A DNA stretch of 64,000 nucleotides, taken from NCBI RefSeq assembly GCF_029910655.1, contig NZ_CP123897.1:2283547-2347546 (forward strand). Reading direction: 5' to 3'. The first letter of the stretch is position 1; every line of letters starts with the position of its first letter. The notes below the pieces were generated by a model that had not been told where the DNA came from, searched no databases, and saw nothing but the letters and a program-made list of their open reading frames with translations. The position numbers and the translations under genes are program-made. The stretch comes from Methylomonas sp. UP202 (GTDB taxonomy: Bacteria; Pseudomonadota; Gammaproteobacteria; Methylococcales; Methylomonadaceae). This document shows positions 34,945 to 43,299 of the stretch, piece after piece.

Positions 34945-36231
34945 TTAAGATCGCGGTTTACGTTTCAATCTGACCAATAACGGTAGGGCCGTCGAGAACA
35001 GCGCGGCGCCGCCCGGTAGCGGAACGGCGGTTAAATGATGAACGTCCAAGGTCACTGTTTGGTATTCCGATTGTGGGGTGTAGCCGTCAGTTCTATTCCC
35101 GCCGGACCAAAGCGTATACCAGCCCGACTCCAGATACACCGTCAGCGTCTCGCTGCTGGGGTCGCTTAGGCCCGAATTGATATGGCCGCCGGTCAGCACT
35201 TCGCCGTAGCCGGGCACGGACAGGTAAGTGTCCGCGCAGTTTGGGCCGTTACAGTCGCCGTTACTGACCGAGGCGATGTAATGCAGCGTGGCGACGTGCG
35301 CACCCGCGAAATTCACGTTATTCAGGGCGGGATCGTGCGAGTCGCCCATGCTCCAGTCGCCGAACGCATCGAATTGGCCCTCGAAGGGATGATTGGGATC
35401 GCCGGCGTCGGCAAGGCCGCCGGTCGTCGTGTAATTCAATACGTCCCGGTAGCCGTTGTGCGGCGTGTAGTTCAATGCGTACCACTGTTCCGGCGTCATA
35501 TCCGGGAATTGTGCCGCCAACACGGCCAAATTGGCGGCGTTGTATCGATCGCCGCCGCCGACCGCCTGATAGGCCGGGTCTTGTCCGCCTTCGGCAACGA
35601 TTTGCGAGAAGCTTCGTTGCCAATCGGGATTGGCCAACGAGTTGCCGGCCGCATCGTAATATTGACTGCGTATCGCCGGATCGTTGGGCGCGGCATCGCT
35701 TCTGCTGACCCGTGTGACAAAATTATCGAAATGGTCGAAATCGCCGGAGTTAGACGGGTCCGAGCCAACTTCGTCGTGGGACGACGCATACAGCAAGCCG
35801 CTGTACAGACTCATCGCCGGATTCAAGCCGGTGCCGGGCTTGCCGGTTGTAGCGTAATTTGTGACGCTCAGTGTCACCACCGATGGTGCCGCCACGTAAA
35901 ACACGCCGTCCCAGACCGTTGAAGTGACGTTATGGCTATTTCCCAGGACCGGCCGCGTACCGTTAAACCAGCCGTCGGTATAGGCCGAATTGTCGCTGAA
36001 ACAACCGGTGTGCGACGATGTCGCGCACGGGTCGGCGATACCCGAATCGATGTTAACTAAGATTGGGCTGACCGAGTCTGCGCCGTACGCATACTGGAAA
36101 GCGCTGATTCCGCCGTTTTCCGGATTGCTGCCGGTGCTGTATTGGGGCGTCAGATTGATGTTGGTGTTATGAGCGAAGGCCGGGCCGCTGCTGACTAGGC
36201 ATAGAGCGATCAGTTGAAATCGACGTTTCAT
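34945..36231 (-). CDS. Exported protein with VPLPG-type C-terminal tail (428 aa)
   Basis: A signal peptide (MKRRFQLIALCLVSSGPAFAHN) is followed by a long Asp/Gly/Ser/Tyr-rich body. The body has repeated WYALNYTPHNGY-like and NFAGAHVATLHYIASVSNGDCNGPNCADTYLSV segments. The C-terminal ESGWYTLWSGGNRTDGYTPQSEYQTV stretch resembles the pre-anchor region of choice-anchored surface proteins. The tail is AVPLPGGAALFSTALPLL then RLKRKPRS: proline motif, short hydrophobic segment, basic end. The ATG at 36,231 has AAGGAAG upstream. A sigma-54-type promoter lies about 40-55 nt upstream. The function is unknown; surface or matrix location is inferred. Confidence 0.78.
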   Translation of the reverse strand: MKRRFQLIALCLVSSGPAFAHNTNINLTPQYSTGSNPENGGISAFQYAYGADSVSPILVNIDSGIADPCATSSHTGCFSDNSAYTDGWFNGTRPVLGNSHNVTSTVWDGVFYVAAPSVVTLSVTNYATTGKPGTGLNPAMSLYSGLLYASSHDEVGSDPSNSGDFDHFDNFVTRVSRSDAAPNDPAIRSQYYDAAGNSLANPDWQRSFSQIVAEGGQDPAYQAVGGGDRYNAANLAVLAAQFPDMTPEQWYALNYTPHNGYRDVLNYTTTGGLADAGDPNHPFEGQFDAFGDWSMGDSHDPALNNVNFAGAHVATLHYIASVSNGDCNGPNCADTYLSVPGYGEVLTGGHINSGLSDPSSETLTVYLESGWYTLWSGGNRTDGYTPQSEYQTVTLDVHHLTAVPLPGGAALFSTALPLLVRLKRKPRS

Positions 36232-36271
36232 GAAGCTTCCTTTTGTTGAATTAGGGTAGAGTCTCAGCTGA

Positions 36272-36288
36272 CGCAAATTGAATGCCGA
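36272..36288 (-). promoter_or_regulatory. Sigma-54 (-24/-12) promoter for VPLPG-tail gene
   Basis: On the minus strand the site reads tcggcattcaatttgcg, with GG and GC exactly 10 nt apart and the TTGC element intact. The predicted start of transcription lies about 30 nt before the ATG. Confidence 0.58.
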
Positions 36289-36520
36289 TAGCGTATTCGT
36301 AACGCTCGAATTCAAGAATCTACAGATATTCAATTCGTTAGCGATCGCTCCGCCCCGTTCCACGGCCGACTCAGGCTGCCGGGCTTTAGAGAATTTAAGG
36401 GATTTGACGCAGGTGCCGCGTGAAATGGCTTAAAGCGTTGCATCGGAATTTTTCGGTGTTTTCGAATTCAGGAGTCTGCTAACGAATGGATGTGGTTCGG
36501 GCTTATTGGCATTCGGGGGA

Positions 36521-39500
36521 TCAGGTTTTTCCAAAGCCGCCGCCGCCCGGCGTTTCGATGACTAAGGTGTCGCCGGCTTGGACCTGGACTTCGGCGCGGC
36601 CGGGCAGGATTTGTTCGCCGCCGTCGGCGCGCAATAAACGGTTGACGCCAAGGGCGCCCGGTGCACCGCCGTGCTGCCCGAACGGCGGCAGGCGCCGGTG
36701 ACTGGTCAGCAGTGAAACCCGCATCGCTTCGCGAAATTCGATACGGCGAATCGCGCCGTTGCCGCCGCGATATAGTCCGTCGCCGCCGCTGCCGGGGCGT
36801 ATCGCGAATGCTTGCAGTACCACCGGAAACCGTTGCTCCAAGACTTCCGGATCGGTGATGCGCGAGTTGGTCATGTGGGTATGCACCGCGTCGGCACCGT
36901 GAAAGCCGGCCCCGGCGCCGGCCCCGCCGCACAAGGTTTCGTAGTATTGATAATCCTGGTTGCCGAAGGTCAGATTGTTCATCGTGCCTTGCGAGCCGGC
37001 CAACACGCCGAGCGCGCCGTATAGCGCATCGACCACGTATTGCGAGGTTTCGACGTTGCCGGCGACCACGGCGGCGGGCGGGCGCGGATTCAGCAGGCAG
37101 CCGGCCGGAATCACGATGTCCAACGGCTTCAGACAACCGGCGTTGAGCGGGATGTCGTCGTGCAGCAGGGTACGAAACACATACAGCACGGCGGCCTTGC
37201 ACACCGCCGCCGGCGCATTGAAATTGTCCGCCAGTTGCGGCGAGGTGCCGCTGAAATCGATGCGGGCGGTGCGCGCCGTCTGGTCTACCGTGATCGCGAC
37301 CGCGATTTTCGCGCCCTGATCCAGTTCGTATTCGAAACGGCCGTCGGTTAGCGTTGCCAACAGCGCGCGGACGCAGGCTTCGGCGTGGTCTCGCACATGG
37401 CGCATGTAGGCGTTGACTACCGGCAGGGAGTAGCCGGCAATCAGCGCGGCCAATTCCTCGGCGCCCTTGCGGTTGGCGGCGATCTGGGCTCGCAGGTCGG
37501 CCAGGTTTTGCTCGGGATTGCGGGCTGGATGGCGATGGTCGCTCAGCCATGTACGGATCGCGGCTTCCTGAAACTCGCCGCGCGCCAGGATTTTCAGGCC
37601 GGCGCTGCACACGCCTTCATCGTCGATATCGCGGCTGTGGGCTGGCATCGAGCCGGGTGAAATGCCGCCGACATCGGCGTGGTGGCCGCGCGAGGCGACG
37701 AAGAACAGTAACTCGCGGCTGGCGGCGTCGAACACCGGCGTGACCACGGTGATGTCGGGCAAGTGGGTGCCGCCGGCGTAGGGCGAATTCAGCAAATACG
37801 CCTCGTCCGGTTCGAAGCGGCCGGCCCGGTTTCGTAACAGCGCAAGCACGCTTTCGCCCATCGAACCCAGATGCACCGGAATGTGGGGCGCGTTGGCGAT
37901 CAGGTTGGCGTCGGCGTCGAACAGCGCGCAGGAAAAGTCCAGCCGTTCCTTGATGTTGACCGAATGCGCGGTGTTTTGCAGCACGAAGCCCATCTGTTCG
38001 GCGACCGACATGAAGCGCTGGTTGAAAATCGCCAGAAGCACCGGATCGGGGCGGGCTACCGCGTCGGATATTGTTGCCGCGTCGCGGCCGGGTGACGGCT
38101 GGTCGCCGGCCGCGACCGGGCAGGCTTGCAGGAGCAAATCGCCGCCGGCCAGCCGTTGCGCCCGCCAACCGGCTTCGACGACGATGGTCGAGGTCGGCTC
38201 CAGCACGACGGCCGGGCCGCTTAGGATTTGGTCCGCCGCCAGATTTTCGCGTCGGTAGACCGGCGCGGCGTGCCACTCGCCCCGGCTGAAAATTCGGGTG
38301 AAGCTACCTGGGCGGCCATCGCGCGGTTCGGCGTCGGCCGGTGCGGCCGGGCTGGGCTGTTCGGCGGCGGCGATGCATTCGACTTCGATCGTGGCGATGC
38401 AAATCGGCCGATCCGCGTAACAAAAGCCGAAGCGGCGGCGGTAATGTTGTTCGAAATTCGCCAGCACCGCCGGCGCCGGGCCGTATTCGACGCTTAACGC
38501 GGTGTCGGTGCCTTGGTAACGCAAGCTCAGGCGTTTTTCGCGGATTGGCTCCGAGTCGGCAACGCCTTGCTCGCGCAACTCGGCCAAGGCTAGACTTTCC
38601 AGATCCAGAAAATGTTGATCCAGTTCGGTATCGTCGATGTCGTCCCAGCGTCGTTCCAACGCCCGTTGTTTCAAGACCCGAAAATCCGCCAAACCCATGC
38701 CGTAGGCCGACAATACCCCGGCCAGCGGATGCAGCAACACGCGCGGCATGCCCAGGCGTTCGGCCAGCAAACAAGCGTGCTGGGCGCCGGCGGCGCCGTA
38801 GCAACACAAGGTGTATTCGCCAAGTTGATAACCTTTTTGCACCGAGATTTTCTGGATCGCCTCGGCCATGTTTTCGATCGCGACGCTGAGAAAGCCGGCG
38901 GCGACCTGCTCCGGGCCGCGCCGGTCGCCGGTTTCGCGATGAATGCGCTCGGCCAGCTTGGCAAACAAGGTTTTCACCCGGTCAAGGTCTGGCGGCAAAT
39001 CGCCGTCGGGACCGAAGACCGCCGGAAAGTCGGGAAGCTTACCGAGCAGTAGATTGGCGTCGGTGACGGTTAACGGGCCGCCGCGCCGATAGCAAGCCGG
39101 GCCGGGATTGGCGCCGGCCGAGTCGGGTCCGACCCGGTAGCGTAGGCCGTCGAAGTGCAGAATCGAGCCGCCGCCGGCGGCGACGGTATGGATTGCCATC
39201 ATCGGTACTCGGATGCGCGCGCCGGCGATTTCGCTGTCGCAGCTTCGCTCCAATTCGCCGGCAAAGTGCGCCACGTCGGTCGAGGTGCCGCCCATGTCGA
39301 AGGCGATGATCTTGGACAACCCGGCCCGGCGCGCTACCGCGACCGCGCCGATCAGGCCGCCGGCCGGGCCGGATAACATGCAGTCCTTGCCTTGAAAATC
39401 GGCGGCGCGCACCAGACCGCCGTTGGATTGCATGAACCACAGCCGGGCGTTGGGGTCGTGGTCGGCCAGACCGTGTTCGACTTGTTCGACATAACGGCGC

Positions 39501-40141
39501 AGCACCGGCGACAAGTAAGCGTCCACCACGGTGGTATCGCCGCGAGCGACCAACTTCGGCAAGGGGCTGACTTGGTGAGACAACGAGATCTGCTTAAAGC
39601 CGATGGCCGCGGCGAGTTCGCCCAGCGCCAACTCATGCGCCGGATAACGCCAGGCGTGCATCAACACGATGGCGACGGCGCGCAGGCCTTGCCGGTAAAG
39701 CGCTTGCAATTGCTCCCTGGCCCGGTCGCGATCCAGCGCCTGCAACTCGCTGCCGTCGGCGGCCATACGGGCCTCGATTTCGACGACGCAAGCGTATAAC
39801 GGCTCCGGGCGGCGAATGTCCAGCGCGAAAATATCCGGCCGGTTCTGGTAGCCGATGCGCAAACAGTCGCGGTAGCCTTGGTTGACCAGCAAGGCCAGCG
39901 GTTCGCCTCGGCGTTCCAGCAAAGCGTTGGTGCCGACCGTCGTGCCCATTTTGACACCGGCGATGCGCCGATCGGCGGCGCCGTCCAAAATATCGCGGAT
40001 ACCTTGCAAGGCCGCGTCCCGATAGCGCTCCGGATGGTCCGACAGCAGTTTGCGAGTGACGATGTCGCCGTCGGCGGAACAGGCCACGATGTCGGTAAAG
40101 GTGCCGCCTCTATCGATCCAGAATTGCCAGCCCCTAGCCAT
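36521..40141 (-). CDS. 5-oxoprolinase, fused HyuA/HyuB (ATP-hydrolysing)
   Basis: A 1206-aa cytoplasmic enzyme that opens 5-oxo-L-proline to glutamate with ATP. The N-terminal HyuA half begins WQFWIDRGGTFTDIVA, the actin-like phosphate loop, and contains AFDMGGTSTDVAHFAG and NPGPACYRRGGPLTVTDANLLLG. The C-terminal HyuB half (from about residue 700) contains FMSVAEQMGFVLQNTAHSVNIKERLDFSCALFD, HLGSMGESV, PYAGGTHLPDITVVTP and AVVAGNVETSQ, and ends ETPGGGGFGKT. The full-length fusion matches eukaryotic OPLAH and bacterial fused forms. It stands alone. It could recycle 5-oxoproline from glutathione turnover; a hydantoinase activity is less likely because the full fused form is typical of oxoprolinase. 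Confidence 0.93.
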   Translation of the reverse strand: MARGWQFWIDRGGTFTDIVACSADGDIVTRKLLSDHPERYRDAALQGIRDILDGAADRRIAGVKMGTTVGTNALLERRGEPLALLVNQGYRDCLRIGYQNRPDIFALDIRRPEPLYACVVEIEARMAADGSELQALDRDRAREQLQALYRQGLRAVAIVLMHAWRYPAHELALGELAAAIGFKQISLSHQVSPLPKLVARGDTTVVDAYLSPVLRRYVEQVEHGLADHDPNARLWFMQSNGGLVRAADFQGKDCMLSGPAGGLIGAVAVARRAGLSKIIAFDMGGTSTDVAHFAGELERSCDSEIAGARIRVPMMAIHTVAAGGGSILHFDGLRYRVGPDSAGANPGPACYRRGGPLTVTDANLLLGKLPDFPAVFGPDGDLPPDLDRVKTLFAKLAERIHRETGDRRGPEQVAAGFLSVAIENMAEAIQKISVQKGYQLGEYTLCCYGAAGAQHACLLAERLGMPRVLLHPLAGVLSAYGMGLADFRVLKQRALERRWDDIDDTELDQHFLDLESLALAELREQGVADSEPIREKRLSLRYQGTDTALSVEYGPAPAVLANFEQHYRRRFGFCYADRPICIATIEVECIAAAEQPSPAAPADAEPRDGRPGSFTRIFSRGEWHAAPVYRRENLAADQILSGPAVVLEPTSTIVVEAGWRAQRLAGGDLLLQACPVAAGDQPSPGRDAATISDAVARPDPVLLAIFNQRFMSVAEQMGFVLQNTAHSVNIKERLDFSCALFDADANLIANAPHIPVHLGSMGESVLALLRNRAGRFEPDEAYLLNSPYAGGTHLPDITVVTPVFDAASRELLFFVASRGHHADVGGISPGSMPAHSRDIDDEGVCSAGLKILARGEFQEAAIRTWLSDHRHPARNPEQNLADLRAQIAANRKGAEELAALIAGYSLPVVNAYMRHVRDHAEACVRALLATLTDGRFEYELDQGAKIAVAITVDQTARTARIDFSGTSPQLADNFNAPAAVCKAAVLYVFRTLLHDDIPLNAGCLKPLDIVIPAGCLLNPRPPAAVVAGNVETSQYVVDALYGALGVLAGSQGTMNNLTFGNQDYQYYETLCGGAGAGAGFHGADAVHTHMTNSRITDPEVLEQRFPVVLQAFAIRPGSGGDGLYRGGNGAIRRIEFREAMRVSLLTSHRRLPPFGQHGGAPGALGVNRLLRADGGEQILPGRAEVQVQAGDTLVIETPGGGGFGKT

Positions 40142-40294
40142 TGAAAACCGCCAAGAAGAAATTGCCGATCAAAAATTGCGTCACTTTATGTGATGATAGC
40201 CGGTTTAAGAAAGGGTCCGCCGGCCGGATTCGACGCTGACAAGCACCGAATCCGGCCGGCAGGCGCAATAATAATCACTGGAGAGGGGGAGTGC

Positions 40295-41047
40295 GTGGAA
40301 ACTTTGTTCGATATCGCTTTGCTGGCCATTGCGGCGTATGCCGCCAGGGCCTATTTGCTGCTGCCGGAGACGGTGCAGGATAGAGACATCTTTCCGAGCC
40401 GGGCGGCGACTTTCGTGACCCGCTTGGTTCGCGAGCAAAACCTTCGCGACGTGCTTGCCGATCGCGCCAAACCGGTTTCGATCGCCAATTCCGCCGCGGA
40501 GGCAGATGCGGTGGAGATCGTCGAAAACCCGGCCGCCGAGTTGACAACGGCGATCGAGGAAACCGCCCTTGTCGAGACGCCGGCCGAGTCGGCGACGGTA
40601 ACCGATGATGTTGAAACGATGGCCGAAGCGGCACCGCGCGTGCCGGAAGACTCCATCTTGAGCCGCCATTATTTCGCGCGACTGCTGGCTGAAAAAGCCG
40701 CGCTGGCCAATCCGTATCCGACCGAGTCGGTGTTGCGCCGGCACTATCGGCAACGTTTGGACGCGTTGCTTGATCTGAAAGCGTCGGATTCCGAGAGCGC
40801 TAGCGACCATGATGGAATTGAAGCAGCGCCCGATTTCGCCGATCCATCGGCGAATCTTGAGCTTGCGGATAGTGGTGCCAGCGTTTCGGTCGTCGTCCCA
40901 ACCGATTCGGTGTTGAGACGGCATTTTCTGGCGCAGCTACAACGGGAACTTGAGGCCGAATGGCCGGATAGTCCGACCGATTCGGTTTTAAAGCGCCATC
41001 GCCAACAGTGGTTGGAAGCGAAAATCGCCGCCCAACTTGGCGAATAA
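40295..41047 (+). CDS. Protein of unknown function with four DSVLRRH repeats
   Basis: A 250-aa protein starting at GTG 40,295, which has a strong ggagaggggga site; the frame upstream is open but lacks a ribosome binding site. The N-terminus has a short hydrophobic segment (TLFDIALLAIAAYAARAYLLL) that could be a membrane anchor. A long acidic Ala/Glu/Val-rich linker follows. Then come four copies of a motif: PEDSILSRHYFARLL (117-131), PTESVLRRHYRQRLD (142-156), PTDSVLRRHFLAQLQ (202-216) and PTDSVLKRHRQQWLE (227-241). The copies sit as two pairs spaced 25 residues apart. I recognise no domain; the repeats look like short basic helices. Confidence 0.75.
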   Translation: METLFDIALLAIAAYAARAYLLLPETVQDRDIFPSRAATFVTRLVREQNLRDVLADRAKPVSIANSAAEADAVEIVENPAAELTTAIEETALVETPAESATVTDDVETMAEAAPRVPEDSILSRHYFARLLAEKAALANPYPTESVLRRHYRQRLDALLDLKASDSESASDHDGIEAAPDFADPSANLELADSGASVSVVVPTDSVLRRHFLAQLQRELEAEWPDSPTDSVLKRHRQQWLEAKIAAQLGE

Positions 41048-41087
41048 TCCGAGCTGATTCGATAGGCCCGCCGGCGCTAGCCGGCGA

Positions 41088-41939
41088 TTAAACCGCTTGC
41101 GGCGCGGTTTGTTTACGCTTGCCGGTGCCGAGCAGGCCCAACAAACCGCTCAAAAATAGCCAGGTGGCGCCCGGCAGCGGGACCGCGGAAACGCCGGTCA
41201 ATGAAAAAGCTTGGTTGAACGGGGTGCCGCCGACAATATCGGTGCCGATCCGCAGCCAGTCGGGGGCCAGGTTTTCATCGCGTATCCAGGATTGCAGATC
41301 CGGCGAGAAGGGACCGCTGCCGCCAACGATGGGTTTGGCCGCCGACAACCACAGAAAATTGCCGTTCTTCAATTCCACCTGCGGCACGAAAAAGTAGTGA
41401 TCGGCGTCCAGCGTAATGGCTCGGCTGAAATCGATACTAACGTTGATTTCTCGACCGCTGACGGTGCCTTCGCCGCCGGTGGTTTGGTTCGGTAGCGGGT
41501 GAATGCCGTTCAATACCGAGTTGGCGGCGGTGGCGACATCGCCGAGCACGCTGACGCTGTAGCTCAGCGTGTTATCGGCCGAACCGCGCGATTCGAATGC
41601 CACGTCGGCGGGTGAATTGACCCGGGTCGGGACCCGGCCGGACGGCGGATTGACCGAGTCTTTATCGAAAACCCGGTAAATTTCCACATTGACGTTGGCA
41701 ATGTCGGCCAAGGTGGCGCCGTTGGCCAGCAAGCCGGTGAAACTGGCCTGGCGAAGTTGGGTTTTCTCGGCCAGGATGAAATCGTCGGCCGATTCGATCT
41801 CCGGACTGCTGGCGCCGGCTCGGGCGCCGACGGCGATTCTAAAGTCGGGGTCGCCGGTGCTGAAGCTAAAGGCCGAGGCTTCGTAAGACGTCGCGAACAA
41901 AGCGGACAAGGTCAGGACGGGAATAAATTTGTGTTGCAT
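41088..41939 (-). CDS. Exported protein with VPLPG-type C-terminal tail (283 aa)
   Basis: A signal peptide (MQHKFIPVLTLSALFATSYEASAF) precedes a beta-rich body with DDFILAEKTQLRQASFTGLL and FSRAITLDADHYFFVPQVEL. The C-terminal ending is VSAVPLPGATWLFLSGLLGL then GTGKRK: proline motif, membrane helix, basic residues, an exosortase-type tail. Length and layout resemble PEP-CTERM proteins of methanotrophs. The gene has a good sigma-54 promoter 84-100 nt upstream. Promoter and tail type are shared with the two other tail proteins in the window, which suggests a common regulon. The function is unknown. Confidence 0.85.
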   Translation of the reverse strand: MQHKFIPVLTLSALFATSYEASAFSFSTGDPDFRIAVGARAGASSPEIESADDFILAEKTQLRQASFTGLLANGATLADIANVNVEIYRVFDKDSVNPPSGRVPTRVNSPADVAFESRGSADNTLSYSVSVLGDVATAANSVLNGIHPLPNQTTGGEGTVSGREINVSIDFSRAITLDADHYFFVPQVELKNGNFLWLSAAKPIVGGSGPFSPDLQSWIRDENLAPDWLRIGTDIVGGTPFNQAFSLTGVSAVPLPGATWLFLSGLLGLLGTGKRKQTAPQAV

Positions 41940-42022
41940 GGTCGTTCTCCTAAATTGTAATGAGTCATGATGAGACGGAGTCTCCGATACCGAAACTGCT
42001 GACAGCTTCTGGCCATGACTAT

Positions 42023-42039
42023 TGCGAGCAGCGTGCCAA
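42023..42039 (-). promoter_or_regulatory. Sigma-54 (-24/-12) promoter for VPLPG-tail gene
   Basis: On the minus strand the site reads ttggcacgctgctcgca, matching TTGGCACG-N4-TTGCA at all but one consensus position, with exact GG-N10-GC spacing. It is the best sigma-54 promoter in the window, about 84 nt before the ATG. Confidence 0.78.
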
Positions 42040-42115
42040 GTCTGCTTTCGAAAATTAATTCTTGATTTTCATTGGTTTAGCCGAGACTGGCCTTGGATTT
42101 TTCCTGGCCGAGTCC

Positions 42116-42216
42116 GCGACGAAAGTTGCGGCGTTTTAGCCGAAATCCGCGGCGGACGCCGATCGGCGCCGGCTGACCTCATGCGTCGGCAAGGTGGACG
42201 CGGCAACTTTCGTCGC
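42116..42216. repeat. Inverted repeat, 14-bp arms, 73-nt spacer
   Basis: The arms are gcgacgaaagttgc (42,116-42,129) and its exact reverse complement (42,203-42,216). A repeated ccgcggcgg lies in and beside the spacer. It has no transposase and could be a small non-autonomous element, an operator pair or an RNA stem. Confidence 0.5.
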
Positions 42217-42318
42217 AGGGGTGTCCGCGGCGGTTTAATCATCGAAGGGGGTAGGGCTGTGCCGATTCGAAGTAACCATTCATTCGCCGCATCCGGAAAA
42301 GCCAGCGGAGCGGCAAGC

Positions 42319-43299
42319 GTGAACCGGAAACGGTATCCGGGTATTTTGGCGATAGGCTGGCTCAGTCTCGCTTGCGCGGCTCTGGCGCGGGCGGAAGTAC
42401 CGCCGACATTGCTGCCGCTGCCGACGACGGTTGGCGGAGATCCGCAGCGTATTGCGCTGGGAAAGCGTTTGTTTCACGAGCCCAAGCTGTCCGATCAAGC
42501 CGCTCGCTCCTGCGCTAGTTGCCACCCGCTCGACCTGGGCGGCATGGACGGCAAGGCTCGCGCGGTATCGGCCGATGGGGTGGCGGTTTTGCGCAATACC
42601 CCCAGTTTGTTCAACGTGGCCTTCAATTACTTTTTCAATTGGGACGGCGTCGTGACGACGCTGGAAGCGCATACCGAAAAAGTCATGTTGAATCCAAATA
42701 TCATGAATGCCAAATGGCCGGGGGTGATCGCGCGCTTGGCCGGCGAGGCCGATTATGTCGCGGCCTTCGCGAATGCTTATCCGGACGGATTGACGCCGGC
42801 CAACGTCGTCGATGCCGTGACCAGTTTCGAGCGCAGTCTGGTGACGCCGAACGCCCGTTTCGATCGGTTTCTGCGCGGCGACAGCACGGCGTTGAGCGCC
42901 GAAGAACAACAGGGTTACCGTTTGTTCAACGATCTGGGCTGCGTGGCCTGCCATCAAGGTATCAATCTGGGCGGCAATTTGTTTCAAAAGTTCGGCGTGT
43001 TTGGCAGGCCGCCCAGCGCGGCTGAACTCATAGACGCCGGTCGCTATCTGGTCACCGGTAATCCTAGGGACAGCGGCGTGTTTCGCGTGCCCAGTTTGCG
43101 TAATGTCGCCGCCACTGCGCCGTATTTTCACGACGGGCGAGCCGCCGATCTGGAGACCGCGGTCAGCACGATGGCCAAATACCAGCTCGGCAAGCCTTTG
43201 GCCGAGCGGCAACGCGATTTGCTGGTCAAGTTTCTACATAGTTTGACCGGCGAATATCGGGGCAAATCGTTGCTCGCCGAGCCTTCCGCCAAGCCATGA
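42319..43299 (+). CDS. Di-heme cytochrome c peroxidase/MauG-family protein
   Basis: A 326-aa exported di-heme protein. The GTG at 42,319 starts a signal peptide (RYPGILAIGWLSLACAALARAE); a GTG at 42,259 with a better ribosome binding site would give a long non-signal extension. Heme motifs are CASCH (in ARSCASCHPLDLGGMDG) and CVACH (in LGCVACHQGINLGGN), with conserved FNVAFNYFFNWDG and VPSLRNVAATAPYFHDGR segments typical of bacterial cytochrome c peroxidases and MauG relatives. The stop overlaps the sensor kinase start by 4 nt (ATGA), so the two are translationally coupled. It may detect or process a redox-active compound in the periplasm. Confidence 0.88.
   Translation: MNRKRYPGILAIGWLSLACAALARAEVPPTLLPLPTTVGGDPQRIALGKRLFHEPKLSDQAARSCASCHPLDLGGMDGKARAVSADGVAVLRNTPSLFNVAFNYFFNWDGVVTTLEAHTEKVMLNPNIMNAKWPGVIARLAGEADYVAAFANAYPDGLTPANVVDAVTSFERSLVTPNARFDRFLRGDSTALSAEEQQGYRLFNDLGCVACHQGINLGGNLFQKFGVFGRPPSAAELIDAGRYLVTGNPRDSGVFRVPSLRNVAATAPYFHDGRAADLETAVSTMAKYQLGKPLAERQRDLLVKFLHSLTGEYRGKSLLAEPSAKP

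Larger units (their letters stand above)
41940..42318. other. Divergent intergenic region with sigma-54 promoter and inverted repeat
   Basis: About 380 bp. It holds the sigma-54 promoter of the VPLPG-tail gene (minus strand), a 14-bp inverted repeat with arms at 42,116-42,129 and 42,203-42,216, and the upstream region of the cytochrome operon. A weak plus-strand GG-N10-GC match at 42,093-42,109 could serve that operon. Confidence 0.5.

Noticed and set aside
36468-37610. 380-aa minus-strand frame over the 5-oxoprolinase
   Set aside because: Arg/Pro-rich shadow in another frame of the same strand; the HyuB motifs are in the other frame.
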